In this document: positions 36,651 through 44,899 of the stretch, piece by piece
How positions within the stretch are numbered: the stretch's first letter is position 1
Layout of the letters: each line of letters begins with the position of its first letter
From: Roseospira navarrensis
Lineage (GTDB): Bacteria; Pseudomonadota; Alphaproteobacteria; Rhodospirillales; Rhodospirillaceae
Assembly: GCF_009601025.1 (NCBI RefSeq)
Contig: NZ_WIVE01000009.1
Location: 1 to 64,000 of the forward strand
Direction of reading: 5' to 3'
Length of the DNA stretch: 64,000 bases
Program-made: the position numbers and the translations under genes
Notes under the pieces: generated by a model
Told to the model about the DNA's origin: nothing
The model's input: the letters and a program-made list of their open reading frames with translations, nothing else
The model's database searches: none

Positions 36651-36956
36651 TCAGGCCACGTCCTTGTGCAGCGGCTGCACGTCGCGCTCGATCTCGCCGG
36701 CGAGCACCTGACCCGTCACGTGCAGGTCGAAGCGGCTTTGCAGGTTCATCCAGTACAGCGGCGAGGTGCCGAAATAGCGCGCCAGCCGCAGAGCCATGTC
36801 CGCCGTGATGGAGCGCTGCCCGGCCAGCACATCGTCCAGCCGGTTCGCGGGCACGCCCAGATCGGTCGCGAGGCGGTCCACGTCCAGGCCGTGCGGCACC
36901 AGGAATCGCTTGCGGAGGACGGTACCCGGGTGCTGGGAGCTGTCGGAGTGCGACAT
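36651..36956 (-). CDS. HigA-family XRE antitoxin/transcription regulator, apparently orphan
   Basis: A 101-residue HTH protein. LATDLGVPANRLDDVLAGQR and ITADMALRLARYFGTSPLYWMNLQSRFDL are characteristic of HigA antitoxins (VapI-type). No HigB-like toxin frame is found on either side, where 38 bp and 365 bp of non-coding DNA lie. It may be a solitary regulator or the survivor of a decayed module. The ATG at 36956 follows a stretch without a strong ribosome-binding site. Confidence 0.8.
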   Translation of the reverse strand: MSHSDSSQHPGTVLRKRFLVPHGLDVDRLATDLGVPANRLDDVLAGQRSITADMALRLARYFGTSPLYWMNLQSRFDLHVTGQVLAGEIERDVQPLHKDVA

Positions 36957-37321
36957 GTGTCGTGTCCACCTGCGTGTGGGATCGGACCGATGACGAGCGC
37001 GCCCCTCGGACGCCCTGACTTGCGCGGCCGTCCCCCGAGGGCGCGCATGCCGTCCGTTGTCGAGGGGGCCGTTCTGCGGAAGAGGAAGACTCGGCGATTC
37101 TGCAAGCCGGATCCCGAAGCTAGGGAGCGGGCGCGCGGGAGTCAATTTGGAGCCCGTCCGGACCGGCATTGCGGCGGGCCGCTCGCCCGGATATGGTGGT
37201 CGAACGACCTTGCCGCACCATATTTCGCAATGACTTGGGCCCTGCCGCGCCTGTCGCCAGGGCCGGGGCCGTCCCGAGTCTGCAGGCCGCGGCCGCATCC
37301 CCGCCACCGTCCGGAGCCGTC
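36957..37321. other. Divergent intergenic region, no gene seen
   Basis: This 365-bp gap between the HigA-like gene and the helicase gene contains open frames only of arginine/proline-rich antisense kind. A HigB toxin, which would be expected immediately upstream of higA, is not recognisable. I see no clear promoter motif. Confidence 0.5.
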
Positions 37322-39637
37322 ATGACCGACCCGTTCGACCTGACCGACGAAGACTTTGACGCGGCTACCGGCGCGCCCGGCGATGAGGCGACGCCCGAGC
37401 CGCCGTGGCTGGCCGGCCTGAACCCGGAACAGCGCCGCGCGGTGGAAACCCTGGACGGTCCGGTCCTGGTGCTGTCGGGGGCTGGCACCGGCAAGACCCG
37501 CGTGCTGACCACCCGGATCGCCCACATCCTGCACCAGCGCCGCGCCCAGCCCTGGCGGGTGCTGGCCGTGACCTTCACCAACCGCGCCGCGCGGGAAATG
37601 CGCGAGCGACTCGCCGGCATGATCGGCCCGGTGGCGGAGAGCGTCTGGCTGGGCACCTTCCACGCCCTGTCCCTGCGCATCCTGCGCCGGCACGCCGCGC
37701 TGGCCGGGCTGCGCGACGGGTTCTCCATCCTGGACGCCGACGACCAGCTTCGCCTTCTCAAACAGCTCATGGCGGACGCCGGGCTGGATGCCAAGAAGGA
37801 CCCGCCCAAGGCGATCATGGGCCGCATCCAGCGCTGGAAGGACCGGGGTTTGACGCCCGACCGCGTGCCGGAGGAGGACCGGCGCGGCACCGGCGCGCAG
37901 CGCGCGGCCATGCTCTACACCCGCTATCAGGCGCGGCTGTTGGAACTGAACGCCTGCGACTTCGGGGACCTGCTGCTGCACACCCTGGGCATCTTCCAGG
38001 CCCACCCGGAGGTCGCGGCCGAGTACCAGCGCCGGTTCGACTACATCCTGGTGGACGAGTACCAGGACACCAACGTGGCGCAGTATCTGTGGCTGCGCCT
38101 GCTGGCCGCCGGGCACCGCAACCTGTGCTGCGTCGGCGACGACGACCAGTCCATCTATTCCTGGCGCGGGGCGGAGGTGGGCAACATCCTGCGCTTCGAG
38201 CAGGACTATCCGGGTTCGGCCGTGATCCGGCTGGAGCGCAACTACCGCTCGACGACCGCCATCCTGGGCGCGGCCTCCGGGCTGATCCGGCACAACGCCG
38301 ACCGCCTGGGCAAGGACCTGATCGCGGCCGGCGCGGCCGCCGCCGATCCGGACGCGCCGCCGGTGAAGGTGCGCGGCCTGTGGGACGGCGAGGCCGAGGC
38401 CCGCTGGGTGGTGGAGGAGATCGAGGCCCTGAGCCACGAGGGCTTGCCGGCCGCCGGCACCGCCATCCTGGTCCGCGCGGCTTTCCTGATGCGCGCGTTC
38501 GAGGAACGGCTGATGACCTGTGGCGTGCCCTATCAGGTGGTGGGCGGCCCCCGGTTCTACGAGCGCCTGGAGATCCGCGACGCCCTGGCCTATCTGCGGC
38601 TGGTCGCCCAGCCCGACGATGATCTCGCCTTCGAACGCATCGTCAACACGCCCAAGCGCGGGCTGGGCGAGGCCAGCCTGCAGTCGCTCCAGGTCATGGC
38701 CCGCAAGGCCGGGATGCCGCTGCTGGCCGCCGCCCGCGATCTGGCCGACAGCGACGAGTTGACCAAGCGCGCCCGCAAGGCGCTGGCGGGCTTCGTCGCC
38801 GACGTGGAACGCTGGCGGGCGCTGGTGGGCGGCATGCCGCCGGCCGAGCTGTGCGCCACCATCCTGGAGGAGTCCGGCTACGCCGCCATGTGGAAGGCGG
38901 ACAAGAGCCCGGAGGCCCCGGGCCGGGTCGAGAACCTGGAGGAGCTGGTCGGCGCCGTCACCGAGTTCGAGACCCTGGACGCCTTCCTGGAACACATCGC
39001 CCTGGTGATGGAGACGGAAAGCAAGGGCGCGGCTGCCGGGGTGACCCTCATGACCCTGCACGGCGCAAAGGGCCTGGAGTTCGACGTCGTGTTCCTGCCG
39101 GGCTGGGAGGAGGATGTCTTTCCCCACAAGCGCGCGCTGGAGGAGGGCGGGCAGGCCTCGCTGGAGGAGGAACGCCGGCTCGCCTACGTGGGCCTGACCC
39201 GGGCGCGCAAGCGGGCGTTCGTGTCGTTCGCGGCCAACCGGCGCATCTTCAACAACTGGCAGGCCGCCATGCCGAGCCGGTTCGTGGATGAACTGCCGGA
39301 CGACTGCGTAGAAAAGACCAGCGATACCGGCCTGTACGGCGCCGTCACCGCCGGGTTCGCCGAGGAAATGGGCGGCTGGGGCACGCGCCATCCGCGCCGG
39401 TCCATGACCGGAGGCCAAGGCGGGGCAGGGGGCGGTGCGCGCGTTGCACCCGGCACAGGGTCCTGGAAGGTGCGCGACCGCACCGGCGACGGCCTGGACA
39501 TCACGGTCGGCCAGCGGGTGTTTCACCAGAAGTTCGGGTATGGCCGCGTGCTGTCCAGCGAGGGCGGCAAGCTGGCGGTGGACTTCGAGAAGGCCGGGGT
39601 CAAGACCGTGGTGGCGGGGTTCGTCGAGGCGGTGTGA
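37322..39637 (+). CDS. uvrD: UvrD/PcrA-type DNA helicase (superfamily 1A)
   Basis: 3'-5' ATP-dependent DNA helicase used in excision and mismatch repair. The 771-residue protein has the Q motif LNPEQRRAVET, Walker A SGAGTGKTR at about 52-60, motif Ia TFTNRAAREM, Walker B VDEYQDTN, motif III GDDDQSIYSWRGA, motif IV LERNYRS, TLHGAKGLEFDVVF (motif V) and VGLTRARKRAF (motif VI). The C-terminal ~40 residues (VGQRVFHQKFGYGRVLS and following) form a Tudor-like domain as in PcrA/UvrD. ATG 37322 chosen by family start. Confidence 0.94.
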   Translation: MTDPFDLTDEDFDAATGAPGDEATPEPPWLAGLNPEQRRAVETLDGPVLVLSGAGTGKTRVLTTRIAHILHQRRAQPWRVLAVTFTNRAAREMRERLAGMIGPVAESVWLGTFHALSLRILRRHAALAGLRDGFSILDADDQLRLLKQLMADAGLDAKKDPPKAIMGRIQRWKDRGLTPDRVPEEDRRGTGAQRAAMLYTRYQARLLELNACDFGDLLLHTLGIFQAHPEVAAEYQRRFDYILVDEYQDTNVAQYLWLRLLAAGHRNLCCVGDDDQSIYSWRGAEVGNILRFEQDYPGSAVIRLERNYRSTTAILGAASGLIRHNADRLGKDLIAAGAAAADPDAPPVKVRGLWDGEAEARWVVEEIEALSHEGLPAAGTAILVRAAFLMRAFEERLMTCGVPYQVVGGPRFYERLEIRDALAYLRLVAQPDDDLAFERIVNTPKRGLGEASLQSLQVMARKAGMPLLAAARDLADSDELTKRARKALAGFVADVERWRALVGGMPPAELCATILEESGYAAMWKADKSPEAPGRVENLEELVGAVTEFETLDAFLEHIALVMETESKGAAAGVTLMTLHGAKGLEFDVVFLPGWEEDVFPHKRALEEGGQASLEEERRLAYVGLTRARKRAFVSFAANRRIFNNWQAAMPSRFVDELPDDCVEKTSDTGLYGAVTAGFAEEMGGWGTRHPRRSMTGGQGGAGGGARVAPGTGSWKVRDRTGDGLDITVGQRVFHQKFGYGRVLSSEGGKLAVDFEKAGVKTVVAGFVEAV

Positions 39638-40007
39638 CCGCCGTCCCCGCCGGGTCGGAGTATCAACCAAAGAGAGCGGTACGGGGTCGCGCGGTCGCCG
39701 TATTCGGTGCGGCTGCGCGGTCTTGCGTGGTATTTTGAGTCGATTTGTATCAATCCATCGCCGTTTGGCAGAATATTGAAGATATACGACCTATAGGGCT
39801 CGATAGTGCATTGTGTCATGGTTTCATTGTCCGGTATAGTGTCGCGCAGGTTTCCGGCGCATCGCGCAGTCGTCCGTGTCTGCGCGTAAAAGATGCGTCT
39901 GCTCGACGGGGCCGGTCACGCCCACGCCAGTCCCTGGCCGCCCGCATGTCCGTCACGTCGCTCCCGGCACGCCGAGCCGTGCCCGACGAGGGAAGGAGGA
40001 CCCTGCC
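39638..40007. other. Unusually AT-rich leader upstream of the patatin-like gene
   Basis: Between about 39735 and 39840 the composition drops sharply compared with the rest of the window (runs such as GATTTGTATC and AATATTGAAGATATACG). No gene is visible. Several T/A-rich hexamers could serve as -10 elements, but I cannot single one out with a good -35 at 16-18 bp. It is likely the promoter region of the gene at 40008. Confidence 0.5.
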
Positions 40008-41309
40008 ATGGACGTGGATTTCGATGCCGACCGCCGCGACCTTCGCGACTACGAGACCTGGGCCAAACGCGCCGAGGCGGCCAAGGTGGCCTATGTGCCG
40101 TTCGGCGGCGGGCCGTACTACGGCTACGAGGTCGGCGTGATCGACGCCATGCACGAACTGGGCATCGTGCCGGACGCCATGCTGCCGGGCTGCATCGGCG
40201 ACTTCATCGGGCTGTACTACCTGATGGCGCTGGTCGAGGGCCGCGCACCCACACACTACATCGACGCGTTCTCAAAGACCGGCCTGATGCAGGAGAAGGA
40301 CTACGTCAAGGCGCCGATCCCGCCCGTGTTCGCCATGCGCGTGGCCCAGTGGATGCGCGGCTTCGCCCAGTACTACACCACGCCCCAGGCCTATCAGAAC
40401 CTGTTCGCGCCGGAACTGTTCCCCGACGTCATGAAGACCGGCATGGACTATCTGTCCAACCCGACGGATCGCAATCTGGGCATCTTCACCCGCAGCCTGT
40501 GCGTCTGGCACCCGATGACACGCCTCGCCCTGGGCGGCTACTTCTTCGCGCCCATCGGACCCTTCGCCGATCTGTACAATCCCGAGGATCCGGACGGCTG
40601 GATCAACCCGCCGATCAACTGGACCAGCGTCTACCGGGATGCCGCCCCCGTCTACATCATGAGCCTGCTCAAGGTGGGCGCACCCGAGGTGATCCAAGCC
40701 ACCAACTGCATCGGCCATCCGGACTTCGCGCCGGTCGATGGCCGCCGTCTGGCGTCCGGCAGCAATCTGCCCTGGCTGATCGCCGAAACCTACATCGACG
40801 GCAGCTACTACCGCGAAAGCGCCGTGCGCGATGCGGCCACCCTGACCCCGGCCGCGCTCGACTCGCTGCCGTCCCTGGAGGTCTGCATCTGCGTGCAGAT
40901 CATGGACAGCAACGACACCGACATGCTCAGCATCAACAACGGCAACCACAACAACTATGCGCTTCAGGTCACCGAGATGGTGGCCACCATCGGGGACGAC
41001 GACATCAAGCAGGCGGCGGCCTACCAGAAGGCCAAGGGCCGCGACACGGAGTGGATCGTCATCGAGGCCCAGTCGGACGCCAAGCCGTTCTGGACGCACG
41101 AGAACGTGGCCCGCTGCCGGCGCGAGGGCTACGAGATCGCCATGCACAAGTTCATGACCAGCGAAAAGCTGCGGCCCTACATCAAGACCCCGCCGGCCCG
41201 CACGCCGCCCAACCCGGCGCATGCGGGGAAGCGCGTCAGCGTGCTGCGCCAGCCCGACACGGCGGTGCAGGCCCCGGCGCCCGCGCGTGGCTTGAAAGCG
41301 GTGAAGTAG
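40008..41309 (+). CDS. Patatin-like protein with Cys at the nucleophile position
   Basis: A 433-residue protein with the patatin glycine-rich oxyanion block FGGGPYYGYEVG (residues 32-43) and the following strand-elbow. Where patatins have G-x-S-x-G, this one has PGCIG (60-64), placing Cys62 at the nucleophile and Pro at the first Gly. The dyad Asp is present as IDGSYY (Asp264). No signal peptide or membrane helix is seen, so it is cytoplasmic or granule/membrane peripheral. A strong GGAAGGAGGA site precedes the ATG. The Ala/Pro-rich C-terminus is probably flexible. Either an unusual Cys-dependent acyl hydrolase/acyltransferase or a non-catalytic relative. Confidence 0.65.
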   Translation: MDVDFDADRRDLRDYETWAKRAEAAKVAYVPFGGGPYYGYEVGVIDAMHELGIVPDAMLPGCIGDFIGLYYLMALVEGRAPTHYIDAFSKTGLMQEKDYVKAPIPPVFAMRVAQWMRGFAQYYTTPQAYQNLFAPELFPDVMKTGMDYLSNPTDRNLGIFTRSLCVWHPMTRLALGGYFFAPIGPFADLYNPEDPDGWINPPINWTSVYRDAAPVYIMSLLKVGAPEVIQATNCIGHPDFAPVDGRRLASGSNLPWLIAETYIDGSYYRESAVRDAATLTPAALDSLPSLEVCICVQIMDSNDTDMLSINNGNHNNYALQVTEMVATIGDDDIKQAAAYQKAKGRDTEWIVIEAQSDAKPFWTHENVARCRREGYEIAMHKFMTSEKLRPYIKTPPARTPPNPAHAGKRVSVLRQPDTAVQAPAPARGLKAVK

Positions 41310-41334
41310 GGGGAGGGCCGATCGCCGATCGGGA

Positions 41335-42021
41335 TCAACCCGTGCCCCGGGCGTGACGGCAGGTGGGGTCAGGCGCCGCCAGCCGTCCGCCCTGCAGGCG
41401 GAGCGTCCGCGTCACGACCTTGCGGCGGAAATGGGGGTCGTGCGAGACCACGATCATGGCCTGGGGCAGGCTGAGAAGCACTGCCTCCATGCGGGCCGTG
41501 GTCTCCTCGTCCAGGGCGTTGGTGGGCTCGTCCAGCAGCAGCACGTCCGGGTCCATGGCCATCACGCAGGCGAGCGAGACCAGCCGCTTCTCGCCGCCCG
41601 ACAGCTTGTGCGTGACGCGGCCCTCGAACCCGGCCAGGCCGACGACGTCCAGCACCCGGGCCACGGTTTCCAGCGCCTGGGCGCGGCTCTGGCCCAGGTT
41701 CAGCGGGCCGAAGGCCACATCCTCGGCCACCGTGGGGCAGAAGAGTTGGTCGTCGGGGTCCTGGAACACATAGCCGACGCGGCGGCGCACCTCGTGGAAG
41801 TCGGCTTCGGCGTGACGCTCGATTCCGAAGGCGACGACGCGGCCCGCCTGCGGCCGCAGCAGCCCGACCAGGATTTGCAGCAGCGTGCTCTTGCCGGCGC
41901 CGTTGGGCCCGGTGATGGCCAGCCGGTCGCCGGGGCCCAGGGTCAGGTCGGCTCCCGCCAGCACCGGCGGCCGGTGCGGGTACGTGAAGTGGAGGCCGGT
42001 GCCCTCAAGCAGCAGGGACAT
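41335..42021 (-). CDS. cbiO: ECF-type cobalt/nickel transporter ATPase CbiO
   Basis: ATP-binding component of an energy-coupling-factor metal importer. The 228-residue protein has Walker A GPNGAGKSTLL, Q-loop VFQDPDDQLFCPTV (the DDQ form is typical of CbiO/EcfA), signature LSGGEKRLVSLA and Walker B VLLLDEPTNALD. Its start overlaps the cbiQ stop by 17 bp, so it is translated together with the permease. Last gene of the riboswitch-controlled operon. Confidence 0.93.
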   Translation of the reverse strand: MSLLLEGTGLHFTYPHRPPVLAGADLTLGPGDRLAITGPNGAGKSTLLQILVGLLRPQAGRVVAFGIERHAEADFHEVRRRVGYVFQDPDDQLFCPTVAEDVAFGPLNLGQSRAQALETVARVLDVVGLAGFEGRVTHKLSGGEKRLVSLACVMAMDPDVLLLDEPTNALDEETTARMEAVLLSLPQAMIVVSHDPHFRRKVVTRTLRLQGGRLAAPDPTCRHARGTG

Positions 42022-42799
42022 GGGCGAAATCCAGGATCAGCAGCCCGGCCAGCACCGGAATCAGGCCGGCCGCGAACACCCCGTCGCGGGCCGAAAAGCG
42101 CAGCGTGTCCAGCAGCGGCAGGCGACCCGTGAACCCCCGGCACTTCATGGCCTGGAGGATGCGCTCCGACCGCTCCAGGGCGCGCACCAGCAGCATGCCG
42201 ATCAGGTAGCCCAGGCTGCGCAGGGTGTGCCCGTTGGTGCGGGGGCGGAACCCGCGGGCCCGCATGGCGCGGCGCAGGCGGTGGTATTCGGCCTCGATGA
42301 CCGCGATGTAGCGGACCGTGAACAGCAGCAGATGGACCAGGCGTTCAGGCACACGCAGGCGGGCCAGCGCATGGCCCAGCGTGGTGGGATCCATGGACCC
42401 CACCAGAGACAGCAACGCCAGCGCGACGGCATTGGCTTTCAGCGCGATGGCCGCCGCCTGTTCCAGCCCCGCCCAGGAGGCGGGCCAGCCCAGCACCGTG
42501 AACGCGGCCGGGCCGGGGACCGTGAAGGGTAGCATCACCAGCAGGACCACGATGAAGCCGTCCATCATGGCCATGCGGCGCAGCGTCGGGCCGGCCGGCA
42601 GCCGGGCGGCTCCCATGGCCAGCCCGGCCATCACCAGGGCGATCAGCATCAGCCACAGGCTGGTCAGGGCGACCGCGACCAGGGCGAAGCCGGCCGCCGC
42701 CAGGATCCGGGTGCGGGGGTCGAGCGCCTGGATGAGTCCGTCCGTCCGGGCGCTGTCCCCCGGGGACGTCGGCGCACTGCGGCCCAGGATGTGACTCAT
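42005..42799 (-). CDS. cbiQ: ECF transporter transmembrane protein CbiQ
   Basis: Energy-coupling (T) subunit that links CbiO to the CbiM substrate component. The 264-residue protein has about five to six membrane helices and the two Ala-Arg-Gly-type coupling segments near the C-terminal half (RLRRAMRARGFRPRT and MKCRGFTGRLP) that contact the ATPase. Four-base overlap with the preceding gene's stop. Confidence 0.9.
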   Translation of the reverse strand: MSHILGRSAPTSPGDSARTDGLIQALDPRTRILAAAGFALVAVALTSLWLMLIALVMAGLAMGAARLPAGPTLRRMAMMDGFIVVLLVMLPFTVPGPAAFTVLGWPASWAGLEQAAAIALKANAVALALLSLVGSMDPTTLGHALARLRVPERLVHLLLFTVRYIAVIEAEYHRLRRAMRARGFRPRTNGHTLRSLGYLIGMLLVRALERSERILQAMKCRGFTGRLPLLDTLRFSARDGVFAAGLIPVLAGLLILDFAHVPAA

Positions 42800-43413
42800 T
42801 CCGCCGCTGCCGGCCGTGTGGTGGCGTGCCCCTTGGGGCGCTCGGTCCGGCGCTCGCGTCGCGCCATCAGGAAGAAGGCCAGCCCGAACAGCCCGATGAT
42901 ATACCCGATGCCGCCCAGAATGGTCTGAAGGTCGTTCTTTTCCTTGTAGGCTGCGATTTCCCGGCGCAGCGGGCGGACCTCGTCCCGGACGGCGTCGGCG
43001 ATCATCGCCTTCAGGTCCGCCGGCACAGGCGCGGCGGCCGGGATCGTGGCAGCGGGTGCGGCGGCCGGGGCGGCGCCCCCGGCGACGGCCGGCACCTCGG
43101 CCGCGTCCAGGCGGAAGGTGACCACATGCCCGGCGCCCAGGTCTGCCTCGAACACATGGGTGACCTGACGGGTCGGGGTGTAGACGAAGAAGCCGTCGGC
43201 GTCGGTGCGGGTCTCGCCCATCAGCGCGCCGGTCTCGTCGAACACCGTCACGGGCGTGTCGGCGGCCATCTCGCCGTTGGAAAACCCGACCTCGCCTTCG
43301 ATCACGTCACCGGAGGGGAAGGCCCCCGCGATCACCTTGTGGGCCAGGGCGGGGGACCCGGCCAGGATCAGCACGAAGGCGACGGTGGCCAGACTGGCCG
43401 CGAAACGAGTCAT
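42796..43413 (-). CDS. NikL/CbiL-like periplasmic-domain component of the metal importer
   Basis: A 205-residue protein with a signal peptide (AFVLILAGSPALAHK, ~10-26), a small beta-sandwich domain (SGDVIEGEVGFSNGEMAADTPVTVFDETG, split over this region), an Ala/Pro linker, a helical stretch and a C-terminal membrane helix (GGIGYIIGLFGLAFFLM). This is the NikL arrangement found in NikKMLQO-type importers in place of CbiN. The mature N-terminus begins with His (AHKV), a plausible metal-handling residue. In the operon between cbiM and cbiQ. Confidence 0.8.
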   Translation of the reverse strand: MTRFAASLATVAFVLILAGSPALAHKVIAGAFPSGDVIEGEVGFSNGEMAADTPVTVFDETGALMGETRTDADGFFVYTPTRQVTHVFEADLGAGHVVTFRLDAAEVPAVAGGAAPAAAPAATIPAAAPVPADLKAMIADAVRDEVRPLRREIAAYKEKNDLQTILGGIGYIIGLFGLAFFLMARRERRTERPKGHATTRPAAAE

Positions 43414-43427
43414 GGGACGGTCCCTCC

Positions 43428-44057
43428 TCAGGCCGGGCGCAGGGTGGCGGGGCCCGCCAGGGCGGCGAACAGCTCCGGCTTGGCGCGATGGATCAGGGTG
43501 ACGGCGGCGGCGCAGACCAGGCCCTCGATCACCGCGACCGGAAGGTGGGCGATCACCACCAGCTTGGCGGCGGCCAGGAAGGCATCGCCCGACAGCCACA
43601 GCACCAGGGCGACGGTCAGCGCGGTCAGCACGATGGCCAGGGATCCGGCGGCCAGCCCGGCCAGGGCGGCGAGACGGGCGTCGGGCCCGCTGACCGCCGG
43701 GCGCAACGCAAGGCCGACCATCACCGCCGGCAGCGCGATGGCGACCGTGTTCACGCCCAACACGGTGACTCCGCCGAAGCCGAAGAACACGGCCTGCAGC
43801 AGCAGGCCCACGAACAGCGCCGGAAAGGCGGCCCAGCCGAGCACCAGCCCGGCCAGACCGTTCATGATGAGATGCACGCTGGACGGCCCGATGGGCACGT
43901 GGACCAGCGCGGCGACGAAGAAGGTCGCGCTCAGCACCCCTGCGGCCGGGATCTTCTCCAGGGTGAGCGACCGCAGGCCCAGGGCAAGCCCGCCCGTGGC
44001 CACGACGGCACCGCCGATCAGCACCGGGGCGCTCAGGGCTCCATCAACGATATGCAT
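43428..44057 (-). CDS. cbiM: Cobalt/nickel transporter substrate component CbiM/NikM
   Basis: The substrate-specific membrane subunit. The 209-residue protein starts MHIVDGALS, where His2 next to the free N-terminus is the known metal-binding feature of CbiM/NikM, and has about six to seven helices, with PIGPSSVHLIMNGLAGLVLG carrying further conserved His and Asn residues. The ATG at 44057 is fixed by this conserved start; a longer frame upstream is rejected. Confidence 0.92.
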   Translation of the reverse strand: MHIVDGALSAPVLIGGAVVATGGLALGLRSLTLEKIPAAGVLSATFFVAALVHVPIGPSSVHLIMNGLAGLVLGWAAFPALFVGLLLQAVFFGFGGVTVLGVNTVAIALPAVMVGLALRPAVSGPDARLAALAGLAAGSLAIVLTALTVALVLWLSGDAFLAAAKLVVIAHLPVAVIEGLVCAAAVTLIHRAKPELFAALAGPATLRPA

Positions 44058-44080
44058 GGCGACCTCCTCCGGTGCAGGGG

Positions 44081-44383
44081 CTATTGCAGGTCGTAGGCAC
44101 GGATCCAGATCACCGCGTCCTGGCTCAGCGCCTTGCCCTCGTGGTCGGTGTCCGGGCCGGAGCCCAGCGCCGCGAAGCCCGGGTTGGTGGTGCTGGTGGC
44201 CTCCATGTCCATCACATGGCCGTTCTCGAACGGATGCCAGAAGATCAGCTTGACCGGCACGTCGCCCGGGCGGTCGATCTGCACCGTCGGCGTGTAGCTG
44301 AGCTGAAAATGGGCCCCGGCGGCGGCCGGCAGCAGAAGGGCCGCGCCTAAGGCGGTGGCGAAGGCGGTCTTGCGAAGGGTCAT
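44081..44383 (-). CDS. Shortened DUF4198 (NikK-like) periplasmic protein
   Basis: A 100-residue exported protein (signal MTLRKTAFATALGAALLLPA, cleavage near AGA-HF). Its first mature part, HFQLSYTPTVQIDRPGDVPVK followed by FWHPFENGHVMDM, is the N-terminus of DUF4198/NikK proteins, and its last part, GFAALGSGPDTDHEGKALSQ then DAVIWIRAYDL, is their C-terminus. The central 150 or so residues that full-length relatives have between these ends are absent without a frame shift. First gene of the importer operon, behind the cobalamin riboswitch; GGGAG precedes the ATG. It may still bind metal through His residues at the mature start and in the HPFENGH segment. Confidence 0.7.
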   Translation of the reverse strand: MTLRKTAFATALGAALLLPAAAGAHFQLSYTPTVQIDRPGDVPVKLIFWHPFENGHVMDMEATSTTNPGFAALGSGPDTDHEGKALSQDAVIWIRAYDLQ

Positions 44384-44590
44384 GTGAGCGTCGCTCCCAA
44401 GGCGCGCACAGGGGCCGCCGTGTCCGGGCCGGCCCGTGCGGACAATGAAAGGACGGTCGGGGAGAATGCGGCGCGGAGAGGGGCGACAGGGGATCACGAG
44501 CGAGACTCGGGGCTGCCGCCGGCTTCCAACGCCAGACGCGCACCCCGGCGTCCGGTGAACCCGCGCCGGCCCTTGCGGAACGGCACGCCT

Positions 44591-44793
44591 CGACGGCAGG
44601 TCTCCTGGCTCGCGGGTCGTCGCACGGACATCGCCTTCCCGGACCGGCGGGGTGTTCGCCCGGTGGGTCCAGTGGCCTGATGACGCCGGCTCTCCGCTTA
44701 CAGTTGCGGGGGCAGCCACGGATTAGGTCCCTGATGGGTACGCCGCACCGTGTTCCCTTTTCACCCGGGCCGCGTGGCGCCCGGGAACCGTCG
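44591..44793 (-). promoter_or_regulatory. Cobalamin riboswitch
   Basis: Read on the minus strand, the conserved core is unmistakable: GGGAAcacGGTG, then GGCTGCCCCCGCAACTGTAA with GCGG, GCCACTG, GGGAAGGCG, CGACGACCCGCGAG and the B12 box GAGCCAGGAGACCTGCC. The outer P1 stem CGACGG/CCGTCG pairs 44788-44793 with 44591-44596, fixing the ends. Binding of adenosylcobalamin should switch off the importer operon downstream. Confidence 0.95.
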
Positions 44794-44837
44794 ATGCATT
44801 CAGAAAACCCCTTCGCCGATGGGGTGTCAAGGTGCCT

Positions 44838-44867
44838 TTGACGGGAACCCCTCCCGGGGGATAGGAT
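44838..44867 (+). promoter_or_regulatory. Candidate promoter with a metallosensor-type operator for the sensor/exporter operon
   Basis: TTGACG and TAGGAT (18-base spacer) form a plausible promoter. The spacer is made of a C-tract and a G-tract (AACCCCTCCCGGGGGATA), the kind of GC-tract flanked by A/T that CsoR/RcnR family repressors bind. The gene for such a repressor starts 33 bp downstream, so autoregulation is likely. Confidence 0.4.
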
Positions 44868-44899
44868 CGTGCCTTGACCCCAGCATTGCACGGTGCCCC

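Larger units (their letters stand above)
44384..44899. other. Divergent regulatory region between metal importer and exporter
   Basis: This 516-bp gap contains the cobalamin riboswitch (44591-44793, minus strand) for the importer operon, about 200 bases of untranslated leader toward the first importer gene, and a candidate promoter/operator for the metal sensor gene on the plus strand. No gene is seen. Confidence 0.7.

Noticed and set aside
37142-39670. An 842-residue minus-strand frame opposite the helicase
   Set aside because: Antisense of a helicase with every conserved motif; no recognisable domain in the antisense reading.
41313-41339. Another copy of the dispersed repeat between the patatin-like gene and cbiO
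   Set aside because: Only CCGATCGCCGATC is shared; the hairpins are absent, so the similarity may be chance.
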